DNA from: Bradyrhizobium sp. 190
GTDB taxonomy: Bacteria; Pseudomonadota; Alphaproteobacteria; Rhizobiales; Xanthobacteraceae
Reading direction: 5' to 3'
Length of the DNA stretch: 64,000 nt
Assembly (NCBI RefSeq): GCF_023073415.1
Contig: NZ_JADPJL010000008.1
Location: 620,001 to 684,000 of the forward strand
Shown: in pieces, positions 44,107-52,776 of the stretch
Numbering within the stretch: the stretch's first letter is position 1
How the letters are laid out: each line of letters opens with the position of its first letter
Notes under the pieces: generated by a model
Seen by the model: only the letters and a program-made list of their open reading frames with translations
Told to the model about the DNA's origin: nothing
Databases searched by the model: none
Program-made: the position numbers and the translations under genes

Positions 44107-44187
44107 ATGAGTTGGAAAACTCCGAAGATTGTGGAAGTGCCGGTGGGCATGGAAATCAACATGTACGCCTGCGCGGCGCGTCAATAG
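44107..44187 (+). CDS. pqqA: PQQ precursor peptide PqqA
   Basis: A 26-residue peptide, MSWKTPKIVEVPVGMEINMYACAARQ in two parts: residues 1-14 and the core from M15. The essential Glu16 and Tyr20 (E-x3-Y) that are cross-linked into pyrroloquinoline quinone are present. Its ATG follows GGGAGA. It stands alone: no pqqBCDE genes follow in this window, so the rest of the pathway must be elsewhere and this may be an extra copy. Confidence 0.93.
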   Translation: MSWKTPKIVEVPVGMEINMYACAARQ

Positions 44188-44482
44188 ACGCGTCGAAACG
44201 GTCTGCCCGGCTCCGGCAACAGTCTGTTGCTGCGGGTCGGGCAAGCTGTACGATCCCAAGCTGTATGATCCTTGGAAGTTCTCCACCACCTGCATCAAGA
44301 GCAGGGCGCGGATCCTGCCAAAGTGGGCGGGAATCCCTGTAGACGGCCGCCCGGATGGCAATCCCGTTCTGATTCCTCTCTTCCACATGTTCCCGTGGCT
44401 CGCCGCTGGTCCCAGCATCATGCTAGGGTATGTTCTCGGCCGACTCCGCCGGACTTGCCGGCCAAACCCCATGACCCGCTGA
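44188..44482 (+). other. stretch after pqqA with an uncertain open frame
   Basis: A plus-strand frame ends at 44482. Its C-terminal part reads protein-like, with ILPKWAGIPVDGRPDGNP, a hydrophobic VLIPLFHMFPWLAAGPSIMLGY segment and a basic tail. There is no good start codon or ribosome-binding site, and the upstream part overlaps pqqA. It may be a small membrane protein or a decayed gene. Confidence 0.3.
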
Positions 44483-45355
44483 ATGCGAATATCGATGCGT
44501 GCAAAGACCCTCCAGGCGGCGGTGGTGTCTCTTGCTGCGCTGCTGCCGGCCTGCGTCCGTGCCGAGGGCATCGATACCGAGCATCTGTTCGGCTTCATGA
44601 TCGGCACCGATGTCGGCAATGTCGGCGAACGGGAGTTTCAAAGCGAGACGACCGGGCGCTTCGGCAAGAACGGCGGCCGTTATCGAGCCGTCGGCCAGGA
44701 GTTCGAGCTTGAGTTTGTGCCTGTCCGGAATTTTCGAGTCGAGATCGGAAGCACGTTTGCGTCGCATCTGATCAGTGGCGTGCCAGGTCTTGACGACCAA
44801 CGCCGGCTATCGTGGCAGGGCGGATCGCTCGATCTGCGCTACCGGTTTCTCGATCGGGAAATGGCGCCATTCGGGCTGACTTTCGCGGTCGAAGCTCACG
44901 CGCATCGGGTCGATGAGACGTCGGCTGAACGGGTCCGGAGTTTCGGGACGGAATTCAGGCTGGCGCTGGACCGGGAGCTCGTGCCGAACCGCGTCGTCGC
45001 GGCGTTCAACCTGATCTACGAACCGGAGTGGACGCGTCTTGTCGGCAGCGGTGTGATGGAAAGGGAATCCACCGCAGGGGCGGCGCTTGGGCTAATGGCG
45101 CAGTTGCGTCCCGGTTTCCTGTTAGGCGGTGAAGCGCGGTACTTGCGGAAGTACGGAGGGATCGGTTTGGAGGAACTTGCAGGACAGGCGTTGTATGTCG
45201 GTCCAACCGCTTATTTCCAATTGTCGAAACGCTCGCGGCTGACCGCAAGCTGGAGCGTTCAGGCATGGGGGCGTCCGACGGGGTCAACTGCCGGCCTTGA
45301 TCTGGTCAATTTCGAGCGCCACCAGGCAAGGCTGGTTTTTGGCGTTAACTTTTAG
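44483..45355 (+). CDS. putative outer-membrane beta-barrel protein
   Basis: A 290-residue exported protein. A signal peptide (about residues 1-27, ending CVRAEG) is followed by alternating polar/hydrophobic strands with aromatic girdle residues, ending in Phe (ARLVFGVNF), the usual outer-membrane insertion signal. About ten strands are visible. Known role: none to me. It lies downstream of pqqA in the quinoprotein-associated region, so passage of a substrate or metal is possible. ATG 44495 is an alternative start. Confidence 0.7.
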   Translation: MRISMRAKTLQAAVVSLAALLPACVRAEGIDTEHLFGFMIGTDVGNVGEREFQSETTGRFGKNGGRYRAVGQEFELEFVPVRNFRVEIGSTFASHLISGVPGLDDQRRLSWQGGSLDLRYRFLDREMAPFGLTFAVEAHAHRVDETSAERVRSFGTEFRLALDRELVPNRVVAAFNLIYEPEWTRLVGSGVMERESTAGAALGLMAQLRPGFLLGGEARYLRKYGGIGLEELAGQALYVGPTAYFQLSKRSRLTASWSVQAWGRPTGSTAGLDLVNFERHQARLVFGVNF

Positions 45356-45473
45356 AGTTGGCGGCGCCCGCGTGGTCCGGTTCCGGCTTTTCACGGGGTA
45401 GTGAAACTTTACGCCACCCGTTACCGTAGCTTTTGGCGTTATTAATTCCGGAGCAATTCAAGGGATATCAGCC

Positions 45474-45710
45474 ATGACTCCGATAGATTTGGTCGTGACC
45501 GTCTGTGCGGTGCTCTCGCCGACCACCTGCGAGGAAACCCATCTGGTCTTTTCTTCAGATGTTTCTTTACGGCAGTGCACCATGGCCGCGCAGCCCTATA
45601 TCGCAAAGTGGGTTGGCGAGCATCCGAAATGGACCGCGGTGAAATGGCGTTGCGAATATCCACGTAACAACCAAAAGGCATTCAAGGATGCCGTGTGGTC
45701 TGCAGGCTGA
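45474..45710 (+). CDS. small cysteine-containing protein, conserved hypothetical type
   Basis: A 78-residue protein, MTPIDLVVTVCAVLSPTTCEETHLVF then LRQCTMAAQPYIAKWVGEHPKWTAVKWRCEY. Four cysteines (11, 19, 35, 59) could form two disulphides, and the hydrophobic N-terminus resembles an uncleaved or weak signal. I recognise the pattern from unnamed rhizobial proteins. Convergent with the next gene. Confidence 0.7.
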   Translation: MTPIDLVVTVCAVLSPTTCEETHLVFSSDVSLRQCTMAAQPYIAKWVGEHPKWTAVKWRCEYPRNNQKAFKDAVWSAG

Positions 45711-45738
45711 ACTATCCTCGACAAGAAGGCTGTAGCGG

Positions 45739-46083
45739 CTACTTGTTGCAGTCCTTCAAATCCTTGTCCGCGATCGAAAACACGGCGTCAGCTTTGATCT
45801 CGACGTCGCGAACGAAGCAGTGCTTTGCGTCGCGATAGCCGACCTTGGCGTCATAGCGTCCCGGCTGCACCCCCGTGATACGCAGGCGCTCGTCGTGGTC
45901 GACTTCCTTGTCCTTGTCGTTCAGGGTGAGATTGGGACCCCAGTCGTTCTTCCCGACCGGGGAAAGCTGAAACTCCGAAATGGTCGCGGTGGTCAGATTC
46001 CACAATCGGATGCCTTTTCCCTGCGCGGCCACTTCATTGGCGCTCGCTGACAGCAGAGCCACCAAAGCCAAGGTCCATCGCAT
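45739..46083 (-). CDS. small exported protein, unknown function
   Basis: A 114-residue protein with a signal peptide (about residues 1-20, ending EVAAQ), then RLWNLTTATISEFQLSPVG..DWGPNLTLNDKDKEVDHDERLRITGV..GRYDAKV and two late cysteines. A compact beta-sandwich is likely. The pattern is familiar from small periplasmic rhizobial proteins. It is 35 bp downstream of the pentapeptide protein gene and may share its transcript. Confidence 0.75.
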   Translation of the reverse strand: MRWTLALVALLSASANEVAAQGKGIRLWNLTTATISEFQLSPVGKNDWGPNLTLNDKDKEVDHDERLRITGVQPGRYDAKVGYRDAKHCFVRDVEIKADAVFSIADKDLKDCNK

Positions 46084-46118
46084 CGGGCAATCCTTTCATC
46101 ACGGAGCGTTTAGAGCCA

Positions 46119-46913
46119 TCATTGCTTTATCAGGCGGTCTCGATTTTTGGCCTTATCGAAATTTCTCGCCCGGTCGAGGCCGATTGGGGCGATCAACCTG
46201 GCTGAATCGAGATCGGCACCATCGAAATCGGTATCGATGACGGTGATATCGGTCAAGTCGGCTCCTCCGAGCTGGGCCCCCTTGAGCGAAGCACCCGTGA
46301 GGTCACCGCCCTTCAACGCCGCAAACTCAAGATCGACACGCGACAGGTCGGCGCCGCGTGCGTTCAGCCGTTCCAGATTGGCGGATTTGAGAATCCCGCG
46401 CATCAGGCCCATCGACTGGTTGCGCATGTCTGCGCCCAGATTTGCTCCTGCGATCGAAGCTCCGACAAGACTGGCGCCGGTGAGATCGGCAGCGATGCGT
46501 GCTCCGGAGAGATCGGCGCCGTCGAGGCGGGCGCGAACCATCTGCGAGGCGAACAGGTTTGCGCCCTTCAGGCTTGCTCCGGTCAGGTCCGCCTCGAGCA
46601 GCCATGCCTGGTCGAGGATTGCACGGTCGAGTTTTGCGCCGGCGAGCTTTGTCTTGTTGAGTCGTGCCGCGCGGAAAATTGCGCCGGACAGGTTGAGCCC
46701 GGAGAGGTCGAGGCCGGATAATCTCTTTCCTGTGAAGTCGGCTGGCGCGGCGCTGGTCGCCGCAGCGAGCGCGGCCTCGACCTCTCCGCGGGTCATTTCG
46801 GCCGAGACCATATCGGGCGACGACAGGTCCACGTGACGCATCATGTCCTGCGCCGTTGCCGTCATGGTGACAAGCGCGAGACCGAGCGCTGCGGTTCCGA
46901 TCGAGCGTTTCAT
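46119..46913 (-). CDS. exported pentapeptide-repeat protein
   Basis: A 264-residue exported protein with a signal peptide (about residues 1-22) and tandem A(D/N)LxG-type pentapeptides from about residue 60 to 250, forming a right-handed quadrilateral helix. I chose ATG 46913 over an upstream TTG because GAGG lies 6 bp before it. Pentapeptide proteins occur beside PQQ-alcohol dehydrogenase accessory genes, matching this setting. Function is probably a protein-binding scaffold in the periplasm. Confidence 0.85.
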   Translation of the reverse strand: MKRSIGTAALGLALVTMTATAQDMMRHVDLSSPDMVSAEMTRGEVEAALAAATSAAPADFTGKRLSGLDLSGLNLSGAIFRAARLNKTKLAGAKLDRAILDQAWLLEADLTGASLKGANLFASQMVRARLDGADLSGARIAADLTGASLVGASIAGANLGADMRNQSMGLMRGILKSANLERLNARGADLSRVDLEFAALKGGDLTGASLKGAQLGGADLTDITVIDTDFDGADLDSARLIAPIGLDRARNFDKAKNRDRLIKQ

Positions 46914-46960
46914 CGTCAACCTCGCGGATGACGTAACGTAGCACGCGCCTCAAGCACTGC

Positions 46961-47689
46961 CTATGAACTTTCCCGCTCGGGGAGATCGCCATTGATTCGC
47001 CGCATGACGTCCGACTTGATTGCGGCAATCTCGGCGTCTCCGCGCTCGCCGCGCGGTGTGCAGATAGGCAGCTCGGCGAGAACCCGAGCCGGACGCGGCG
47101 ACAACAGGAACAGGCGGTCGCCAAGGCGAACCGCGTCGTCCACGTCGTGGGTAACCAGCAGCGTAATCATGGAACGGTTGTCCATCAACATGGCAATCTG
47201 ATCGCGCATGCGGGCGGCGAGGGCGACATCGAGCGAGGCCAGCGGTTCGTCGAGAATGAGGAACGCCGGCTCGACGGCGAACGCACGGGCGAGCGCAACG
47301 CGTCGTGCCAGACCTAGCGATAGTTCGCCGGGAAAGTGGTTGCGATGCGCGTTCAATTCCAGAATTTCGAACAGCGCTGAAAGCTTCGCCTCATCGGCCA
47401 GGGGCGCGGCAAGTCGTACATTTTCTTCGACCGACCGCCAGGGCAACAGCCGCGGCTCCTGAAACACGAAACCGATTCGCGCGCCGGCGGGACGCGAAAC
47501 GCGCCCTTGAAAGTCGGGGTCGAGGCCGGTGAGAATCCTGAGCATCGTACTCTTGCCGCAGCCGGATGGACCGACGAAGACGCCTACCTCTCCGGCATCA
47601 AGCGCAAAGGCGACGCCGGCGATCACGTCGTGCTGTTCGCCCGCCGCGTTCTTGAACGTCTTGCTGGCGATATCGACCTCAAGCCGCAC
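46961..47689 (-). CDS. NitT/TauT-type ABC transporter ATP-binding protein
   Basis: A 242-residue ATPase from GTG 47689. Walker A GPSGCGKST, Q-loop FQEPRLLPWRSVEENV, the signature region ELSLGLARRVALARAF (LSLGL instead of LSGGQ) and Walker B FLILDEPLASLDVAL are visible. The altered signature is unusual but common in the nitrate/sulfonate/taurine class. It overlaps the permease gene and completes a leftward SBP-permease-ATPase operon inside the quinoprotein region. Confidence 0.9.
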   Translation of the reverse strand: MRLEVDIASKTFKNAAGEQHDVIAGVAFALDAGEVGVFVGPSGCGKSTMLRILTGLDPDFQGRVSRPAGARIGFVFQEPRLLPWRSVEENVRLAAPLADEAKLSALFEILELNAHRNHFPGELSLGLARRVALARAFAVEPAFLILDEPLASLDVALAARMRDQIAMLMDNRSMITLLVTHDVDDAVRLGDRLFLLSPRPARVLAELPICTPRGERGDAEIAAIKSDVMRRINGDLPERESS

Positions 47690-48416
47690 GGGGACGCCAC
47701 CGGGATAGCCGGGCCTCGAATGGCTGCACCAGCAAGGTTTCAATGAGGAGCACGACCACCGCGAAGCTCAGTGAATAGGCCAGCAATAGCGGAATGTCGA
47801 ACAGCTGGAACGCTACGCCGATCTCGAAACCAACACCGTTCGGACGTCCGAGTAATTCCGCAACAAGGACGATCTTCCAGACCAGGGAAAGCCCTGATCG
47901 CGCGGCGGCTGCGATATAGGGCGACAGTTGCGGCAAAATGACGTGCCGGAACTTCTTCCAGCGCGGCAACGCAAATACTGTCGCCATTTCGTCGAGCGCC
48001 GCATCGAGGGCACGCGCGCCCTCGCGCAGCGTAACGACAGCGGTCGGGAGCTTGTTGATGGCGATTGCCGCAATAGCGGCGACTTCAGTCAATCCAGCCC
48101 AGATGTAGGCGAGCACGATGACCACGAGCGCCGGCAGATTGAGCAGCAGGATCAGCCAGGGGTCGCCCAGCCGATCCGCAAGCCGTACCCGTCCCATCAG
48201 GTATCCGATGGCGGCGCCCAGCGTCATCGCCAGCGTGAAGGCGAGCGTAACGCGCGCCAATGTCGCGCCGAGATGGAAGAACAGGTCACCTGACCTCGCT
48301 TCCTCAATCATGACCGCAAGCACGGTGGGGGGAGGTGGCAGCTTCGCGTCACCGACAAACAGCGAGCCGATCCACCAGGTTGCGAGCAGCACAGCGAATG
48401 ACAGCAGGCGCGGCAC
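47679..48416 (-). CDS. NitT/TauT-type ABC transporter permease
   Basis: A 245-residue permease from GTG 48416, directly after the binding-protein stop with GGGAGG upstream. Six helices with the EAA-type loop (ATVFALPRWKKFRHVILPQLSPYIAAAARSGLSLVWKIVLVAELLGR) mark the BPD_transp_1 family of nitrate/sulfonate/bicarbonate importers. A longer in-frame start would run back into the upstream gene. Confidence 0.92.
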   Translation of the reverse strand: MPRLLSFAVLLATWWIGSLFVGDAKLPPPPTVLAVMIEEARSGDLFFHLGATLARVTLAFTLAMTLGAAIGYLMGRVRLADRLGDPWLILLLNLPALVVIVLAYIWAGLTEVAAIAAIAINKLPTAVVTLREGARALDAALDEMATVFALPRWKKFRHVILPQLSPYIAAAARSGLSLVWKIVLVAELLGRPNGVGFEIGVAFQLFDIPLLLAYSLSFAVVVLLIETLLVQPFEARLSRWRPRAA

Positions 48417-48417
48417 C

Positions 48418-49392
48418 TCAGCCTCCCGGGATCGCGTGATAGAATGTTCCGGAATCGAGTTCACGCGCCGGCCCGACAAGTTCGCGGCCGCCGATGTCAG
48501 CCAGCACGCGGTAGAGAATGCGTGCGTCGGCTTCTTCGTCCGCGACCGGGCGACGCGGAATTCCTTCCCGATAGCGATCGCGATAGGCGTGCAACGTTGC
48601 GGCATCGGGAGCGCCGGTCAGTGGCGCAATTTTCTCCCACTCCGCATCCGAGGTCGACAGGATCTCTTTCGCCGCGCGGGTCATGGCAATGAAGCGGGCA
48701 ATTTTGTCCCGGTTTGCGTTCGCCCACTTTTCGTCGAAGACGTAGCCGATCATCGCGGTGCGGCCTTTAGCGCCGAGTTTCGGCAGCAGATCCTCAATGC
48801 CGGCGACACGGCGGAAGCCCTTCGCTTCCAGTCCGGCGCAGAAATTCCAGTAGTTCAACGTCGCATCCATTTCCCCGCTCAGCGTCTTCGCTGCCAGCAG
48901 CGGTGGTGCGCCGTAAGCGATGGTCGCGTCCGACTTCAGGTCGATGCCGCCCTGCTTCAACCACGCCAGCAGCAGCAGCCAGCTCTTGTCGATCGGGCCA
49001 CCCGCGACGGCGAGCTTGCGGCCCTTGAGATCGGCCAAGCTCTGGATCGGCGATGAGGCAGGTACCATCACGGCGCCGAGCGCGCTCGAATAAGGATAGA
49101 ATGTCAGTTTGGCGCCAAGTCCCCGTTCGCGCGACACCCAAAGCCAGTCGGTGACCACAATGTCGGCGTTTCCGGCACGAAGCGCTATCTTGCCCGCCTC
49201 GGGGCTCGCCAATTCGAGAACCTGGACCGAGAGGCCGGCCCGCTTGTCGAGGCCGTGCGCACGGATCACGGCGAGTTCCCAGGCGAATGTTCCGGTCTTC
49301 TGCACCGCAACGCGTAAAGCCTCGGCGCTGCAGCACGTGCCGAACGAGACTGAAACAATCGTGGCAAGCAGCATGCGAACAAAAAGTTTCAT
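48418..49392 (-). CDS. NitT/TauT-type ABC transporter substrate-binding protein
   Basis: A 324-residue periplasmic binding protein with a signal peptide (about residues 1-23). It has the SsuA/THI5-like fold, with LRVAVQKTGTFAWELAVIRAHGLDKRAGL, ADIVVTDWLWVSRERG and LADLKGRKLAVAGGPIDKSWLLL. The ligand is unknown. Orthologous systems lie beside PQQ-dependent dehydrogenase genes in other methanol- and alcohol-using bacteria. It heads the leftward ABC operon. Confidence 0.9.
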   Translation of the reverse strand: MKLFVRMLLATIVSVSFGTCCSAEALRVAVQKTGTFAWELAVIRAHGLDKRAGLSVQVLELASPEAGKIALRAGNADIVVTDWLWVSRERGLGAKLTFYPYSSALGAVMVPASSPIQSLADLKGRKLAVAGGPIDKSWLLLLAWLKQGGIDLKSDATIAYGAPPLLAAKTLSGEMDATLNYWNFCAGLEAKGFRRVAGIEDLLPKLGAKGRTAMIGYVFDEKWANANRDKIARFIAMTRAAKEILSTSDAEWEKIAPLTGAPDAATLHAYRDRYREGIPRRPVADEEADARILYRVLADIGGRELVGPARELDSGTFYHAIPGG

Positions 49393-49478
49393 GATCCGTT
49401 GAGCCGTTTCCTCGAACGTCTGCTTTTCAGCGGGGCAGTCATAGCATAGCTTCCACGGTTAGCAGTGGGAGGAAGACG

Positions 49479-49838
49479 ATGATGCTTGTCGGATCGGTAC
49501 GACGTATTGTCGCCGCGTTGATGGCGCTGTTGACGATGGTCGTGACCACGCGCGCCCAGGACATCAACGACTATCCGACATCGGCGCGCGTTGAGTACGT
49601 TTTTGGCTGCCTGAAGGCAAATGGCGAGACGCGGCAGGCGATCGCGCAATGCTCCTGTTCGATCGACGTTGTCGCTTCGCTCCTGCCTTATCAACGCTAT
49701 ATCACAGCCGAAACCGTGCTCAGCATGTCGCAGGTCCGGGGAGATCTAGGCGGGCCATTCCGCACATCCGCGCAGGCGGCAAACGCGCTCAACGAGCTCA
49801 GACGGGCCCAGGCCGAAGCGGAAGTGCGCTGTTTCTGA
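49479..49838 (+). CDS. small exported cysteine-containing protein of the quinoprotein region
   Basis: A 119-residue protein with a signal peptide (about residues 1-26, ending TTRAQ) and a conserved-looking core DYPTSARVEYVFGCLKANGETRQAIAQCSCSIDVVASLLPY. Four cysteines, including CSCS, could bind metal or form disulphides. A strong GGGAGGA ribosome-binding site precedes the ATG. Unnamed; position between ABC importer and SoxYZ-like carrier suggests a part in the same system. Confidence 0.75.
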   Translation: MMLVGSVRRIVAALMALLTMVVTTRAQDINDYPTSARVEYVFGCLKANGETRQAIAQCSCSIDVVASLLPYQRYITAETVLSMSQVRGDLGGPFRTSAQAANALNELRRAQAEAEVRCF

Positions 49839-49858
49839 AGCGCTGAACGCGGCTCGGA

Positions 49859-50677
49859 TTAGATCCCGGAATCATCGATCTTCCATTCGCGCTGGAAGAT
49901 GTGTCCCTCGGTATCCTTTGCCTCGGCGCGGAAACGTTTCGCGCCATTCGATACGTAGGTGAACCTGATATTGGGATCTTCCGAAATTGAAATGCCGCCT
50001 TCCATCGTCAACACCAGGCTGTCGTCCTGCCAAAGCCGCAGTTCATTGACGAAGAAGGCCGGGACATAGAGGTGCGTGACCTGGTCCATCTGCAAACCGG
50101 AATTGTTGGGATGCCCGATCATGATTTGGGCTTCGCGCGCGCCGCTGACGGGGCCTTCATCGGCTTTTCCGAATTGCCGGTAGCGCATCTGGCCGAGCCG
50201 GCCCTTGGCCTCGTCGGCGTTCTTGGCGGCAGGTGCCGAACAGCCGCCGGACGCCTTCACATAAGTCTTGACCATGTAAAGTTTGCCGTCGCTGAGTTCG
50301 GCCACCGCATGAACATCGGTGTAATTGTTGACGCGGACGCGGGTGGATATCTCCGACACTTTGGCGTCCGGCCCGAGCTGGAATTTCGCCGCCATCGGCG
50401 CGGGGTTCCGGTCGATGACCAGCGTAATGCTCAGCACCTGCCTGACGTCACCGGGCGATAGCTTCGTTCGCAAGGTCACCGGCACGATGGCGGCATCCTC
50501 GGCACGCGACGGCATTTCGATGGCGATCACGTCGCTGCCATCGCTCATCGGACGATTGTTGAAGATGTCCTGGACCAGGCCCGGCCAGGCGTCATTTGGC
50601 GTTGCCGCAAGCGCCAGCGGAGCGCCGAGCAGCAGCAAGCCAGCGACGGCGAACAGGCGGAAAAAAGATCCGGGCAT
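49859..50677 (-). CDS. quinoprotein dehydrogenase-associated SoxYZ-like carrier
   Basis: A 272-residue exported protein, a fusion of SoxY-like and SoxZ-like domains. The SoxY part contains the motif SGGCSAPA with a single Cys146, equivalent to the sulfur-carrying Cys of SoxY, though here internal instead of C-terminal. The SoxZ-like part (about residues 165-272) follows. In the quinoprotein relay class this carrier is paired with a metallo-hydrolase, as here. ATG 50677 with an AAGGTGG site is chosen over a start 36 bp upstream. What the cysteine carries is unknown. Confidence 0.87.
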   Translation of the reverse strand: MPGSFFRLFAVAGLLLLGAPLALAATPNDAWPGLVQDIFNNRPMSDGSDVIAIEMPSRAEDAAIVPVTLRTKLSPGDVRQVLSITLVIDRNPAPMAAKFQLGPDAKVSEISTRVRVNNYTDVHAVAELSDGKLYMVKTYVKASGGCSAPAAKNADEAKGRLGQMRYRQFGKADEGPVSGAREAQIMIGHPNNSGLQMDQVTHLYVPAFFVNELRLWQDDSLVLTMEGGISISEDPNIRFTYVSNGAKRFRAEAKDTEGHIFQREWKIDDSGI

Positions 50678-50731
50678 GCGCCACCTTCGTGAATTTGGAA
50701 GCAACGCACGCAATATAGGGCAATGCGCGCA

Positions 50732-51655
50732 CTATTCCCATTCAATTTCCGAAAATGCTGCGGTTGCGTTGCGGCTGTTGAAGTCGTCGAACAATTCCCA
50801 TCGGGATCGCTCGGAGCTCGCTGCCGAGCTCGCTGCCGCAATCGGCTTGCCGCTTGCGACGAGCCCGCGGACGTCCGAGGCCAGCGTTTCGAGATAGCGG
50901 CGCTCGTCGGCTAGGGCGGCCGGCCATGCACTCACAGGACCGTGACCGGGAACCACGCGTTGCGCTGATAGGGCGCCGAGCTCGCCGAGCGCGCCCAGCC
51001 AGCCGCGGATGCTGCCGTCCAGCACGGGCGTGTGGGCCAGAAACACCAGATCGCCCGCAAACAAGGTTCCGGATTTTTCATCGAGCACCGTGAGATCGCA
51101 ATCGCTATGCGCGGCAGGCCACGCCCGCAAGACGAGGGTTCGCGCGCCGAGATCCAGGTTGAGCGTGCCGCTGACGAGCAGCGTTGGTGGCACGATGCGG
51201 ATCTCGTCGATCAGCTCATCGCCCATGGTCCGGCGAAACGCATCGAGATAGAATTGTCCGCGCGCGGCCAGCGTGCGTGGCAGGTTCGCGTGGCCGACGA
51301 ACGTCGTTCCGTCCTGCACGAAGGCGGCGTTGCCGAAAACGTGATCGGGATGGCCGTGCGTATTGATGACGTAGCGGATCGGCTTGTCCGTGCGGGCGCG
51401 AATGGCTGCCATCAATTGTCGTCCCTCGCGGACGCTGCCACCGGTATCGATTACCGCGACCGCATCTTCGCCAACGATGAAACCGACATTGGCGATCGCG
51501 CCGTCGTTCTCGCGCGTCATCTGCGCGGTTTGGCCGTTGTGCACGAACACGCCATCCGCAACGGAGTTCACGGGCAACTCAATTTGCTGCGCGCGCGAGG
51601 CTGTTGCCGTAGCGAGCATCGCGAACGCGGCCAGGATCACTGCGGCATGAGCCAT
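50732..51655 (-). CDS. quinoprotein relay system metallo-beta-lactamase-fold hydrolase
   Basis: A 307-residue exported metallo-hydrolase with a signal peptide (about residues 1-22). The zinc motif THGHPDH has His100, His102, Asp104 and His105. A further His in [11 protein letters not shown] and a late VPGHGPVS motif complete the site. Members of this group sit beside the SoxYZ-like carrier and could hydrolyse a thioester or persulfide on it, by analogy with SoxB. The substrate is unproven. It is upstream of the carrier gene on the same strand. Confidence 0.88.
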   Translation of the reverse strand: MAHAAVILAAFAMLATATASRAQQIELPVNSVADGVFVHNGQTAQMTRENDGAIANVGFIVGEDAVAVIDTGGSVREGRQLMAAIRARTDKPIRYVINTHGHPDHVFGNAAFVQDGTTFVGHANLPRTLAARGQFYLDAFRRTMGDELIDEIRIVPPTLLVSGTLNLDLGARTLVLRAWPAAHSDCDLTVLDEKSGTLFAGDLVFLAHTPVLDGSIRGWLGALGELGALSAQRVVPGHGPVSAWPAALADERRYLETLASDVRGLVASGKPIAAASSAASSERSRWELFDDFNSRNATAAFSEIEWE

Positions 51656-51891
51656 ATTTCGGCCTCCGTCTCACCACGAAGCGCTGTCGACAATTCCATG
51701 CTTCATCGTAACCTGGTTTGCGTCGCAGCACAGGCAACGAGGCCGCTATCGGGATTATTCCTGTTGCAGGGTCCAATTGACAAGCTTAGCATTTTGCTCG
51801 TCTGCGGCTTCAACGGAACTTCGTTCGTCGGGGTTGCCGATATTTTTCCGAAGTTTGCAACCATGGTGGGCCGGAAGTGCAGCAGCTTTTG

Positions 51892-52776
51892 ATGACATAT
51901 GCCGGGCAGAAGCGCTGGCTGACGATTTCGATACTGACGATCCTCGCCGTGCTCATCGGGCGTGATGTCGCGCGCGCGCAGATCAACGAAACGGGCGATT
52001 TGTCGATCGAACTCGTCGATCCCAAGGTGCTGCGCGTCTGCGCCGATCCGCACAATCTGCCGTTTTCCAACGACAAGGGCGAGGGTTTCGAGAACAAGCT
52101 TGCCGAGCTGTTCGCGGAGAAACTGCAGAAGAAGCTGGACTACATGTATTTCCCGCAGGCGACCGGCTTCGTCCGGATGACGCTTGGGGCCCATCGTTGC
52201 GACGTCATCATGGGCTTCCCGCAAGGCGACGACCTGGTCCAGGGTACCAATCCCTATTACCGTACCGCCTATGCGCTGGTTGCCAAGCGGGGCAGCGGCC
52301 TCGAAGACGTTGCGACGCTGGAAGACGAGCGCCTGAAAGGCAAACATATCGGCATCGTGGCAGGCACGCCGCCGGCCACGAACATGGCGATCAACGGCCT
52401 GATGGCGAATGCCAAGCCATATCAGTTGATGGTCGATACGCGCATCGACTCGTCAGCGGAAGCCATGATCGCCGACCTGATGTCGGGTAAGATTGACGCC
52501 GGCATTCTCTGGGGACCGATGGCGGGCTTCTATGCGAAGAAGGCGAACCCGCCGCTCCATGTCACGCCTCTCGTGAAGGAAAAGACGGGCCCGCGACTGG
52601 CCTATCGCATCGGCATGGGAGTGCGGGCGGCCGATCAGAACTGGAAACGGCTGCTTAACCGCCTGATCCAAGAGAACCAACCGGCCATCAACAAGATATT
52701 GCTGGATTACGGCGTTCCCTTGCTCGACGAAAACGATCGGCCGATCGGCGCGGAGACGGCAACGAAAACGCCATGA
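51892..52776 (+). CDS. quinoprotein-associated periplasmic binding protein (XoxJ/MxaJ-like)
   Basis: A 294-residue exported protein of the family 3 solute-binding fold, with a signal-like N-terminus (about residues 1-29). LRVCADPHNLPFSNDKGEGFENKLAELFAEKLQKKL, MTLGAHRCDVIMGFPQGDDLVQGTNPYYRT and IDAGILWGPMAGFYAKK are typical of XoxJ/MxaJ. Such proteins are thought to help mature the PQQ methanol dehydrogenase by binding it. The matching dehydrogenase (xoxF) and cytochrome (xoxG) are not in this window. Overlaps the next gene by 4 bp. Confidence 0.9.
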   Translation: MTYAGQKRWLTISILTILAVLIGRDVARAQINETGDLSIELVDPKVLRVCADPHNLPFSNDKGEGFENKLAELFAEKLQKKLDYMYFPQATGFVRMTLGAHRCDVIMGFPQGDDLVQGTNPYYRTAYALVAKRGSGLEDVATLEDERLKGKHIGIVAGTPPATNMAINGLMANAKPYQLMVDTRIDSSAEAMIADLMSGKIDAGILWGPMAGFYAKKANPPLHVTPLVKEKTGPRLAYRIGMGVRAADQNWKRLLNRLIQENQPAINKILLDYGVPLLDENDRPIGAETATKTP

